Shown: piece after piece, positions 55,037-63,405 of the stretch
How positions within the stretch are numbered: position 1 is the first letter of the stretch
Layout: each line of letters begins with the position of its first letter
NCBI GenBank assembly: GCA_041398245.1
Contig: JAWKVC010000005.1
Span: forward strand, 146,300-210,299
Source of the DNA: UBA7672 sp041398245
GTDB taxonomy: Bacteria > Pseudomonadota > Alphaproteobacteria > Caulobacterales > Hyphomonadaceae
Direction of reading: 5' to 3'
Length of the DNA: 64,000 bases
Translations under genes and position numbers: made by a program
Notes under the pieces: generated by a model
The model's database searches: none
Told to the model about the DNA's origin: nothing
What the model saw: only the letters and a program-made list of their open reading frames with translations

Positions 55037-56656
55037 CTATCCCCCCAACACCCCCGAATACTTCGCGCGCAGGACCTTCTTGTCGATCTTGCCCGTCGCC
55101 GTCAGCGGCACAGGCGCGAAGATCACCTTGTCGGGCTTCCACCATTTCACGATGTGCGGCTCCAGATAGGTCTGCACCGCCTCTTCGGTCAGCTCCTCGC
55201 CCTCATGGCATTCGATCACCAGCACGGGCCGCTCTTCCCATTTGGGATGTGGCACGCCGATCACGGCGGCGATCTTCACGCCGGGACATCCCACCGCGAA
55301 ATTCTCGAGATCGATCGAGGAGATCCATTCCCCGCCCGACTTGATCACGTCCTTCTTGCGGTCGGTGATGCGCATGAAGCCGGCTGCATCGATGGTGGCG
55401 ATGTCGCCGGTGTCGAACCAGCCATTCTCATCCGTCGCGTCGAGGTCCTTCCGGAAATAGCGCCGGATCGTCCACGGCCCCTTCACCAGCAGCGCGCCGG
55501 AGCTTTCCCCGTCCCACGGCAGGTCCGTGCCGTCCTCGTCCACGATCTTCAGCTCGATGCCGAACTGCAGGCGGCCCTGCCGCGTCCAGATCGCCTCGTC
55601 CATCGCCTCTTCGCCGGCTTCGGCCAGCTCCGGCGTCGGCGTCGCGATCACGCCCAGCGGGCAGGTCTCGGTCATGCCCCAGATCTGCAGCACGCGAACG
55701 CCGTATTTCTTCTTGAATGTCTCGGCCATGGCGCGCGGCACGGCCGATCCGCCGATCACCACGCGCTTGAGATTGCCCGGTGTCTCGCCCGTCTTCTCGA
55801 GATACGACAGATACATCGTCCAGATCGTCGGCACGCCGCCCGAGAACGTCACGCCTTCCTTGACGATCAGCTCCTGCAGGCTCGCGCCATCCATCTTGTC
55901 GCACGGCATCACCAGCTTGCAGCCATTGATCGGCGCGGCAAACGGCAGGCCCCAGGCGGTGGCGTGATAGAGCGAGGAGCAGGGCATCACAACGTCGAAC
56001 GCATCGAACCCGAACGCGCTCGCCAGCCCCGAGGCCATCGCATGCAGCACAACCGCGCGATGCGAATAGAGCACGCCCTTGGGATCGCCCGTCGTGCCGG
56101 AGGTGTAGCACAGGAACGCGCCGAGATTTTCCTCAACCGTCGGCCAGGCGAAGTCCGTGCTCTCCTTGTCCAGCAGGCACTCATAGCTCACGGCATTGAC
56201 CGGTCCCGGCGTCAGGCGCGCCTCGTCCGACAGCATCACATAGGTCTTCACTGTCTTGAGATGCGGCGCGATCCGCTCGACCACAGCCGCAAAGTTCCGG
56301 TCGAACAGCAGCACCGAGCTTTCAGCGTGGTTGATCGTGTAGATGATCTGGTCATCGAACAGACGCGGATTGGCCGTGTGCAGCACCGCGCCAATCCCCG
56401 GCACGGCGTAGAACAGCTCGAAATGCCGGTGCGTGTTCCAGGCCAGACTCGACACCCGGTCGCCATGTTGTACGCCCAGCCGCTTCAGCGCGTTCGCAGC
56501 CTGTCCGGCGCGGCGATAGGCGTCGGCATACGTGTAGCGCCAGATGGGTTCGTCCACGAGGCGCGAGACGATCTGGCGCTTGGCATGCGCCGTCGCCGCG
56601 AACTTCAGGATATCGATAATCTGCAGCGGCGGCGTCTGCATCAGGCCGGCGGTCAT
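55037..56656 (-). CDS. Long-chain acyl-CoA synthetase (AMP-forming)
   Basis: 539 residues. ANL adenylate-forming enzyme: LCYTSGTTGDPKGVLYSHRA (P-loop), YHATAWGLPFAA, GMTETCPLGVI (acyl-adenylate), DTGDIATIDAAGFMRITDRK with KDVIKSGGEW, and the C-terminal catalytic Lys in PLTATGKIDKKVLR. It activates a fatty acid with ATP and CoA. The A/D/TGD set and length fit medium/long-chain FadD-type enzymes. Confidence 0.93.
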   Translation of the reverse strand: MTAGLMQTPPLQIIDILKFAATAHAKRQIVSRLVDEPIWRYTYADAYRRAGQAANALKRLGVQHGDRVSSLAWNTHRHFELFYAVPGIGAVLHTANPRLFDDQIIYTINHAESSVLLFDRNFAAVVERIAPHLKTVKTYVMLSDEARLTPGPVNAVSYECLLDKESTDFAWPTVEENLGAFLCYTSGTTGDPKGVLYSHRAVVLHAMASGLASAFGFDAFDVVMPCSSLYHATAWGLPFAAPINGCKLVMPCDKMDGASLQELIVKEGVTFSGGVPTIWTMYLSYLEKTGETPGNLKRVVIGGSAVPRAMAETFKKKYGVRVLQIWGMTETCPLGVIATPTPELAEAGEEAMDEAIWTRQGRLQFGIELKIVDEDGTDLPWDGESSGALLVKGPWTIRRYFRKDLDATDENGWFDTGDIATIDAAGFMRITDRKKDVIKSGGEWISSIDLENFAVGCPGVKIAAVIGVPHPKWEERPVLVIECHEGEELTEEAVQTYLEPHIVKWWKPDKVIFAPVPLTATGKIDKKVLRAKYSGVLGG

Positions 56657-56739
56657 GGTCGCACCCCGTCGTTTGAATCAACGATAGGCTAGCGCCCAAA
56701 TTCCGTCAGTGGAATTGCTTTCCGCGCTCCGTCTTGCGG

Positions 56740-58819
56740 TTACTTCGACAGGCGCAGCAGCGAGATCGAGCGGGCGATCGAGCTGAAGGCCGCGCTCAGC
56801 TCTTCCCCTGTCGCCGCCAGATAGGCGTGATCTTCCGATGTCGCGCAGCGCTGCAGGAAGTCGCCGCCGCTGCCGCTCAGCCCGCTGCCGAAGCCCACCG
56901 TATAGATCGTGATGTGGCGGGCCTTGATGGCGTCGCACAGGCTGTCCGCCTGATCGAACGGCGCGCCATTCTCGGCGTTGCAGTTGATGCGGTCCGACAG
57001 AGCTGGAAATGCCATAGTCGCTTGGACGACAGGCCGTTGCAGTAGGCTGTGTTGAAATCGCCGTCCGTCATCAGCACCAGAACTGAGCGACGTCCTCCTG
57101 CGTGTAGGCCATCGGCCGGTTCTCTTCTGCCGGCCACAGCGAGCCCCAGTTGGGCGACAGCATGTACCAGCCCCACGCCAGACCGATCTGCCCGGCCGTC
57201 GAATCGTCGGTGTCGAGATCGGTGATCTTGGTCTTCAGGTCCTCGCGCGCGGTCGTCAGCGGCTCGAACGCGCCATAGCTTCGGCATCCCGAAAAGCTGC
57301 CGCTGGCGTAGACGCGGCCCACAAGGGCCGTTGTCGGCCCAACTTCCGTGTAGGCTTCGCCGCCCGTCCGTTCCGACACGCAGTCGCTGATCTCGCGGAT
57401 CGCCGTCCGGTTGGACGCCGAGGTGAAGCGATAATAGTGGCAGCCCTCTTCAAGGCACCATGATTTGCCGCCGCCGGTATAGGAGCTATAGGATGGGCCC
57501 TCGCTGCCTTCCAGGAAGAAGGTCGCGCCGGACACCTGCTTCACGCGCCAGGAATCCGAGCCGCTGGTGTTGATCCCCATGCCGCGCACATCGGTGATGT
57601 AGACCCAGTCGCCATCCGAAAGCCCGTGGCCGTTCGCCGTGACCTGCACCTCGCATGCCTCGACGAGGCAGCGCTGCGCCGTGCCGGACCGGCTGTAGTC
57701 CGACATGCCCGGTCCCCATGAATCTTCCAACACGTACGTGTTGCTGGTCCGGTCCTTGACGGTCCAGCTCTCGCCATCGCCATTGTTGATCTGCGTCATG
57801 CCCTGCACGCCGCTGACGAAGATGACATTGCCGTCCGAAAAGCCGTGCGAGGACGAGGTGACCTGCACCTCGCATGTGTCCAGCAGGCACTTCTCCACCG
57901 TCCCGCGCGAGTCGTAGCGGCTGTACGACGACGACCGCACATAATTGTTTGTGTTGTAGTCGCGCAGCTTGAAGGTGTCGCGCGTGGCGTCATCCACGCG
58001 ATAGACATTGCCGTTCACCTGCCGCATGCCGCGCACGCCGGAAATGTAAACGACATCGCCATCCGAAAAGCCGTGCCGGCTGGCGGTCACAACGGCCTGG
58101 CTCGCCCGCGTGATATCCGAGATCGAGGCGTCGCTGCCATCGCGCCATTCGGCGTCGGTGATGCTGTGCGCATAGCCGGATTTCCATTGCGCGTCGGTGA
58201 TCGAAACGCCGCCGCGGATCGTGCCGCGCACGTCGTCGGCATAATCGCCCGCGTAGACGTTCGCGCCGTAAGACACCAGCGCCAGCTTGGAGAAGTAGGG
58301 CGTCTGGTCGTCCGTCACCACGATGTCGACCAGATCCTTCGCCGCCGCTTTGAGGTCGGTCATGCGCTGGCCGTTCATCGACTCGGTCGTGTCCAGCACC
58401 AGCGCGACTTCCACATTGGTGCCGCCGCGCCGCACTTCGGATTCGGCGGAAACGGTTACGGTCGGAATGCCGACGATGGCCATGAAGAACGTGTCGATAT
58501 CGACCTCGCCCCGCACCGTCATCACATCATCGCCGGGGTCGAATTCAATGCGCACGCTGCCGGGCTCGGCATTGCCGAAGTTCTGATCGACGAAGCGGCG
58601 CGCTACACCCCGCAGGGTGGCCTCGTCGTCGGAAATGGTGGAGCCGGCCGCCAGCGCGGCGGCGTCGAGCGCGGCGGACAATTCGAACCGGGCGAGGAAG
58701 GCGCGGCCGCCATCGATGGCGACGCCGGTGCACGCGAACATCGGAACAGCCATCAGCGCGAACTGCATGGCGAACGCCCCGCGGCGATCAGAGAAGAAGC
58801 GCCGCAAAAGACGTTTCAT
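56740..58819 (-). CDS. Tad-like vWA protein with FCCH-like repeats (frameshifted at 3' end)
   Basis: TadE/G-type start: MKRLLRRFFSDRRGAFAMQF with a membrane helix, ELSAALDAAALAAGS, then a von Willebrand A domain with MIDAS DTTESM (D143-x-T-x-S). Residues about 200-480 are inserted: two SITDAxW mini-repeats and three copies of a unit with HGxSDGxxxxxxxVxGM. The vWA fold resumes (YGAFEPLTTAREDLKTK, GLAWGWYMLSPNW) and the second MIDAS region LVLMTDGDFNTAYCNG is reached only after a shift near 57085. DRINCNAENG and YTVGFGSGLSG lie in a third frame. At least two indels are needed, so assembly error is likely. Exported or pilus-associated adhesin is inferred. Confidence 0.78.
57455..58099 (-). repeat. 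Three tandem FCCH-like protein repeats within the vWA gene
   Basis: Repeat copies cover residues about 241-311, 317-385 and 388-455. Consensus: HGxSDGDxVYIxxVxGM, a short loop, VxxxTxxTFxLxxS, GxSxYSxxG, CLxxxCEVQVT. The first part resembles the four-strand FCCH domain of ubiquitin-activating enzymes, a module also found in phage and bacterial surface proteins. Copies differ enough to be old. Confidence 0.65.
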
Positions 58820-59060
58820 CGCTCAGCTTCCTGTTTCTGTTTTGCCCCCTTGGCCGCAATGCGACCGGGCAGGCGGCCTCGTGCGGCCGACCGGTTCTCC
58901 GTGCTGTGATGAGGGTCTTATGCGGGCGTCAGGCTTAATATTTCGCTGACCGAAATGATAAATCCGGCCGAAACGGCCCCGACGAAAGCGGCCACGCCGC
59001 CTTCACCAGGACCGCAACCGGCAGCAACTGATCGGGCGCCTTCGGAGGGTCAGGCGCAGG
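58820..59060. other. Intergenic region between the Tad-like gene and the molybdenum oxidoreductase
   Basis: 241 bp with no convincing gene. It must contain the promoter of the leftward vWA gene, and the end of the oxidoreductase operon. No terminator with a T-run was seen. Confidence 0.4.
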
Positions 59061-61328
59061 TCAGCGTATCGCCGCCTTCACGGCAGCCGCCGTGATCGGG
59101 ATGTGGCGCAGGCGCGCGCCTACCGCATTGAAGATGGCGTTGCCGATCGCCGGGCCAACCACCGTCGTCGCAGGTTCTCCAAGGCCCACCGGCGCCTCGC
59201 TGCTGTCGACGAAGGTGATGTCCAGCTCCGGCGTGTCGTTGATGCGCAGCGGCGTGTAGGCGCCAAGGTTCAGCGCCTTCACATTGCCCTTCTCGAACTC
59301 GGTGCCCTCGTGCAGCGCCAGCGACAGGCCCCATAGCGAGGCCCCCTGCATCTGCGCCAGCGCGCCATCGGGATCCACCACCGTGCCGGCGTCCGCCACC
59401 AGCGTCAGCTTCTCCACCTTCACCCGGCCCGTGCCGCGGTCGACATTGACGCGCGCCACGCAGGCGACCCAGGTCGGCATGTCGCGTTCCTGTCCGAACG
59501 AGGTCGCAAGGCCAAGGCCCGTGCCCGCCGGAAGCGGCTGGCCCCAGCCCGCCTTTTCCGCCGCCAGCTTCACGACATTGGCCTGCCGCGATGCGCCGCC
59601 GACAGAGTTCGGCGCCGTCCCCGCATTGGCGCCTTCGGCGCGCAACAGGTTCAGCCTGAACTGCACCGGATCGGCATTCAGCTTGTGCGCCGCCTCATCC
59701 ATGAAGCTTTCCAGCGCCCAGTTGGTGAAGCCTGGTCCCACCGAGCGCAGCCAGCCCGGCCGGAAGGTCTTGTTGGCGAGATCGTTGGAAACCGCCCGCA
59801 CCTTGTGCGCGCCCACCGTGTACCAGTGGTTGGCGCCATTGATGGCGAAGGGGTCGAACGGCTTGTTGTCCTCGCCCGGCGGCATGAAGAACGGCGCCAT
59901 CACTTCGGTCGGCCAGCCGCACGCGACATGCTGCTCCATGCCGATGACGTTGTTGTCCTTGTCGAACGCCATCCGCATCTTCTGCACCGAGGGCGAGCGC
60001 ACCGAGTCGAACTTGGAGTCGCTCTCGCGCGACAGCACCATCTTCACCGGCTTGCCCACGGCCTTGGCCGCCAGCGCTGCAGCGACGGCATAGTCGCCGT
60101 TCAGCCTGCGGCCGAAGCCGCCGCCCAGCATGTAGGTCTTCATCACGATGTCGGTGTCCGGAACCTCCAGCGCCGCCGCCAGCCATGGCAGCACAAGGCT
60201 CTGCCACTGGTTGCCGGTGTGGATCTCCCACTTGCCGTCCTTCTCCAGTGCCAGCGCGTTTACCGGCTCCATGGCGAAGTGCAGGGCGGTCGCCGTCGTA
60301 TACTCGGCCTCCAGCGTCGCCTTCGCGGCGCGGAACACCGGCGCCGTATTGGTGTTGCCCGTCGCCAACACCACGCCCTTGCTCGCATCGTTGATCAGCT
60401 TGCGGGAATGATCCTGGATCTGCTTCTCGGACACATCCATCGTGTCGGTCGGCTGGTATTCCAGCGTTACGGCGTCAGCCGCCTTCTTTGCCGCCCACCA
60501 GCTGTCGGCGATCACCACGGCCCAGCCGGGGACGGTGTTCGACTTGTCCTGCAGCACGACGGTCTGGATATAGCCTTTGATGTCCTTGGCCGGCCCGTCG
60601 ATCACATAGTTGACCTGGCCGCCATTCCGCGTCGGCGGAATGATGGGATAGCCGTAGACCATCCCCTCGACCTTGGCGTCGATGCCGTACTTGGCCGTGC
60701 CACTGGTCTTGGCCACGACATCCAGCGACGTCACCGGCTTGCCGATCAGCTTGCGCTGATCCACCGGCTTCACCGGCAGATCCTTCACCTCGTCATCGGT
60801 GAAGGTCTTGGAAAGCGCGCCGCGACGGACGAGATCCTTGTAGGAGATCTTCTTGTCGCCCGAGACGACCTCGCCATTGCTGGCCGAACAGGTCGCCGCA
60901 TCGACGCCCAGCTCCTTGGCGCCCGCTTCGATCAGCGCCGCGCGGCCCGCCGCGCCCGCCTTCGAATAGAGCGGATAGGTCTGCCAGACGGACCATGATC
61001 CGCCGGTGACCATCAGGCCCCATTTCGGATCGCTGTCGACGTGATTGATGCGCACGTCTTCCCACTTGGCTTCCAGCTCGTCGGCGAGGATGCGCGCCAG
61101 CGATGTGCCGACATGCTGGCCCATCTCGGCGCGGATGATGTTCACCGTCACGATGCCATTGGCGTCGATCGCATACCACTGGATCGGCTCATAGGCGGGG
61201 GCGTTGGGATCGCCCGTCTCGCACGCGGTCAGGAACGAGAAGGCGACGCCGGTTCCGGCCGCCGCAACAAGGAAGCCGCGGCGCGACAGGGCGAAGGAAG
61301 CTGCTTCGGATTTTGCAAGGCGTGTCAC
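59061..61328 (-). CDS. Molybdopterin-binding oxidoreductase large subunit (IorB-like)
   Basis: 755 residues. Tat signal SRRGFLVAAAGTGVAFSF ends in a Cys (LTACET), so it is exported and may be lipid-anchored. Xanthine-oxidase-type Moco domains are visible: MLGGGFGRRLNGDYAVAAAL (Gly-rich Moco loop), FKYxxx-like MNAxxx region WALESFMDEAAHKLNADPVQ and the late GLGEPATTVVGPAIGNA with catalytic Glu. This matches isoquinoline 1-oxidoreductase beta or aldehyde-oxidising periplasmic relatives. Partner: 61333-61794, four bases upstream. Confidence 0.92.
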   Translation of the reverse strand: MTRLAKSEAASFALSRRGFLVAAAGTGVAFSFLTACETGDPNAPAYEPIQWYAIDANGIVTVNIIRAEMGQHVGTSLARILADELEAKWEDVRINHVDSDPKWGLMVTGGSWSVWQTYPLYSKAGAAGRAALIEAGAKELGVDAATCSASNGEVVSGDKKISYKDLVRRGALSKTFTDDEVKDLPVKPVDQRKLIGKPVTSLDVVAKTSGTAKYGIDAKVEGMVYGYPIIPPTRNGGQVNYVIDGPAKDIKGYIQTVVLQDKSNTVPGWAVVIADSWWAAKKAADAVTLEYQPTDTMDVSEKQIQDHSRKLINDASKGVVLATGNTNTAPVFRAAKATLEAEYTTATALHFAMEPVNALALEKDGKWEIHTGNQWQSLVLPWLAAALEVPDTDIVMKTYMLGGGFGRRLNGDYAVAAALAAKAVGKPVKMVLSRESDSKFDSVRSPSVQKMRMAFDKDNNVIGMEQHVACGWPTEVMAPFFMPPGEDNKPFDPFAINGANHWYTVGAHKVRAVSNDLANKTFRPGWLRSVGPGFTNWALESFMDEAAHKLNADPVQFRLNLLRAEGANAGTAPNSVGGASRQANVVKLAAEKAGWGQPLPAGTGLGLATSFGQERDMPTWVACVARVNVDRGTGRVKVEKLTLVADAGTVVDPDGALAQMQGASLWGLSLALHEGTEFEKGNVKALNLGAYTPLRINDTPELDITFVDSSEAPVGLGEPATTVVGPAIGNAIFNAVGARLRHIPITAAAVKAAIR

Positions 61329-61332
61329 GTGA

Positions 61333-61794
61333 TCAGCCCCCCTTCATCGCGGTCGCGGCCTGCCGAACGGCGGCGCGGATACGTGTGTACGTCATGCAGC
61401 GGCACAGATTGCCGCTCATCTGCGCGTCGATGTCCGCATCGGTGATGTCGGGATTGTCCTTCAGCACGGCCGCAGCCTGCATGATCTGGCCGGACTGGCA
61501 GTAGCCGCATTGCGGCACCTGCAACTCCTGCCATGCCTTCTGCACCGGATGCTCGCCCTTGGGATCGAGGCCTTCGATGGTCGTGACCTCCGCGCCTTCA
61601 ACCGCGCTCACGGGCGTGATGCAGGAGCGCTGCGCCTTGCCGTTGAGATGCACGGTGCACGCCCCGCACATCGCGATGCCGCAACCGAACTTGGTGCCGG
61701 TGAGGCCGATCTCGTCGCGGATCACCCACAGCAAGGGCGTGTCGGGTTCAGCCTCCGACGTCACCTTCTTTCCATTGAGTGTGAAACTCGTCAT
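61333..61794 (-). CDS. (2Fe-2S)-binding oxidoreductase small subunit (IorA-like)
   Basis: 153 residues. Plant-ferredoxin-type cluster: GTKFGCGIAMCGACTVHLNG (C-x4-C-x2-C) and a C-terminal cluster domain CGYCQSGQIMQAAA with CRCMTYTRIRAAV. It passes electrons from the Moco subunit. No flavin subunit is adjacent, as is usual for IorAB-type enzymes, so the acceptor is likely a cytochrome. GGAGGG lies about eleven bases before the ATG at 61794. It heads the iorAB-like operon. Confidence 0.94.
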   Translation of the reverse strand: MTSFTLNGKKVTSEAEPDTPLLWVIRDEIGLTGTKFGCGIAMCGACTVHLNGKAQRSCITPVSAVEGAEVTTIEGLDPKGEHPVQKAWQELQVPQCGYCQSGQIMQAAAVLKDNPDITDADIDAQMSGNLCRCMTYTRIRAAVRQAATAMKGG

Positions 61795-61881
61795 GCGCAG
61801 CACCCTCCACCTGCAGACGGCTGGCGCGCGCAAGCGCGGATGCGCCGTCCATTTGCTGCATGTTTGACGGTTGGAACGAAC

Positions 61882-61920
61882 TGTCCAGCGGGGACAATTT
61901 CCTCGCAGCGGCGAGGAAAT
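61882..61920. promoter_or_regulatory. Two adjacent dyads upstream of the iorAB-like operon
   Basis: TGTCC-AGCGG-GGACA (61882-61896) is followed at once by ATTTCCTCGC-AGCG-GCGAGGAAAT (61897-61920), a perfect ten-base inverted repeat. They lie about 90-125 bases before the operon's start codon and may be regulator sites. The rest of the gap to the VOC gene (62067) shows only AT-richer sequence around 61980. Confidence 0.45.
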
Positions 61921-62066
61921 CCTGTGTGCGCTGCAAATTCCCCAGCACCCAGAAGGGTCTGCATTACCCGCTATGTTTTCACGCGTATAACGAAATTTTT
62001 CTTCGCGAATGGTTCGCAGCGATGCGTGATCGCGCGACGATGCAAACCTCGCGGAAGGAGTGAGGA

Positions 62067-62453
62067 ATGCTCGACCATATCGGACTCAAGGTCACCAGCC
62101 TCGCGCGTGCGAAGGCGTTCTACGATCAGGCGCTCGCGCCGCTCGGCGTCACGGCGGTATTCGAGGTCCCGGCCGAGGAAACCGGCAGCACCGGCTACAT
62201 TGGTTATGGCGATGGCCCGAAGCCCTATTTCTGGATCAACGAACAGCCCCGCGCGACCGAGCTGATTCACGTCGCCTTCGCCGCCGACAGCCGCGCGAAG
62301 GTCGACGCCTTCTACAAGGCCGCCATGGCTGCAGGCGGGCGCGACAACGGTCCGCCGGGTCTGCGACCGCTTTATCATCCCGGATATTACGGCGCGTTCG
62401 TGATCGATCCTGACGGCCACAACATCGAAGCCGTCTGCCACGCGCCGGAGTGA
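62067..62453 (+). CDS. VOC family (glyoxalase/bleomycin resistance-like) protein
   Basis: 128 residues. A single vicinal-oxygen-chelate unit pair: LDHIGLKVTSLARAKAFYDQ (metal His at the N-terminus), ELIHVAFAADSRAKVDAFY and YYGAFVIDPDGHNIEAVCH with a C-terminal Glu. Such small proteins include lyases, dioxygenases and binding proteins. GGAAGGAG precedes the ATG. Divergent from the iorAB-like operon. Confidence 0.9.
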   Translation: MLDHIGLKVTSLARAKAFYDQALAPLGVTAVFEVPAEETGSTGYIGYGDGPKPYFWINEQPRATELIHVAFAADSRAKVDAFYKAAMAAGGRDNGPPGLRPLYHPGYYGAFVIDPDGHNIEAVCHAPE

Positions 62454-62473
62454 ACGCGGCGCCTGAAACGACA

Positions 62474-62499
62474 AACGCGGATGCCGGGGCATCCGCGTT
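62474..62499. terminator. Bidirectional hairpin between VOC and cytochrome genes
   Basis: AACGCGGATG and CATCCGCGTT form a perfect ten-base stem with a CCGGGG loop, between two convergent stops (62453 and 62527). T-runs are short on both sides. Confidence 0.75.
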
Positions 62500-62526
62500 C
62501 GGAAGTCATGCGATGTCTGCTTCGGC

Positions 62527-63210
62527 CTAGTGCGCCGGAGCTTCCGGAGCAGGCGTCGCGGGGGCTTCGCCTTCGGCCGGCGGCGTTGCGCCATCGGCGG
62601 GCGCGCCTTCCGCCGGAGGTTCGCTCTCGGACGGCGTTTCGGTCTGCGGCGGCAGCGGTTCGGGAAGCGGAACGCTCTCGCTGCCCAGCGTGCGCAGGTA
62701 GGCGATGAGGTTCATGCGGTCGGTGAGGCCGGTGATGCGGCTGTTGATGCCGGCGAAGTTCATCGCCGTGCCCGGGGCAAAGCCCTTCGGACGCTCGATG
62801 AAGTGATCCAGCTTCTCATAGGTCCAGTTGCCTTCGAGCTCGGACAGCGAACCCGGGCCGGTCGAGTACTTGAACGTGCCGTGCGAACCGATGTCGCGGC
62901 CCAGCACGCCCCACAGGTTCGGGCCCTGATTGTCGGGGCCGCCCTCTTCGAAGGTGTGGCACTGCACGCATTTCTTGTGCTGCGCCTCGCCCTTCACGAT
63001 GTCGGCCGCAGCCAGCAGAAGGCCGTAGTCGCGCGGACCCTCGACGGCCGTTTCGCCGCCGCCAGCCGCTTCCTCGACCGCGACGTGATAGCCGGCGAAC
63101 TCGTGTTCCTCGTGGTGGAACATGGCGTGCGAGGCCTCGTTGAGACCGATCACCGCCAGGGCCGTGCCCAGGACGCAGAATGCGATCTTGTTGAAGCCGA
63201 GATCACTCAT
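62527..63210 (-). CDS. Membrane-anchored c-type cytochrome (CycM/c552-like)
   Basis: 227 residues. N-terminal uncleaved helix IAFCVLGTALAVIGLNEASH, then one heme site CVQCHTFEEGGPDNQGPNLW with axial Met in KGFAPGTAMNFAGINSR, the class I cytochrome c pattern of CycM, which carries electrons from bc1 to cytochrome oxidase in alphaproteobacteria. An unusual tail of about 45 residues rich in Pro/Glu/Ala follows (PPQTETPSESEPPAEGAP and on). Divergent from pheA. Confidence 0.92.
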   Translation of the reverse strand: MSDLGFNKIAFCVLGTALAVIGLNEASHAMFHHEEHEFAGYHVAVEEAAGGGETAVEGPRDYGLLLAAADIVKGEAQHKKCVQCHTFEEGGPDNQGPNLWGVLGRDIGSHGTFKYSTGPGSLSELEGNWTYEKLDHFIERPKGFAPGTAMNFAGINSRITGLTDRMNLIAYLRTLGSESVPLPEPLPPQTETPSESEPPAEGAPADGATPPAEGEAPATPAPEAPAH

Positions 63211-63405
63211 GGCCTGTTGCCCCTCTTGCCGGGCGCCCGAAAGGCTAGAATCGCGCCCGCACGCGCGGGGCTTTCTGGCATTTTACCGGGGGTGCGGCAA
63301 TTGGAGAAAGTCCGGCGAAATGACGCATCGGGCCGGGCCCCCTGACACGGGCTAACCCCCTCTGGCTGTTGCTATCTTCCGTTAGGGCGGGGCATAGAGG
63401 CTAGC

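Noticed and set aside
54998..56692. Plus-strand open frame of 564 codons opposite the acyl-CoA synthetase
   Set aside because: No motifs; the minus-strand gene has the full ANL enzyme signature.
57455..58099. Tandem repeats as a CRISPR array
   Set aside because: The repeats are about 200 bases long, diverged and in frame with a protein; no short identical repeats with spacers exist.
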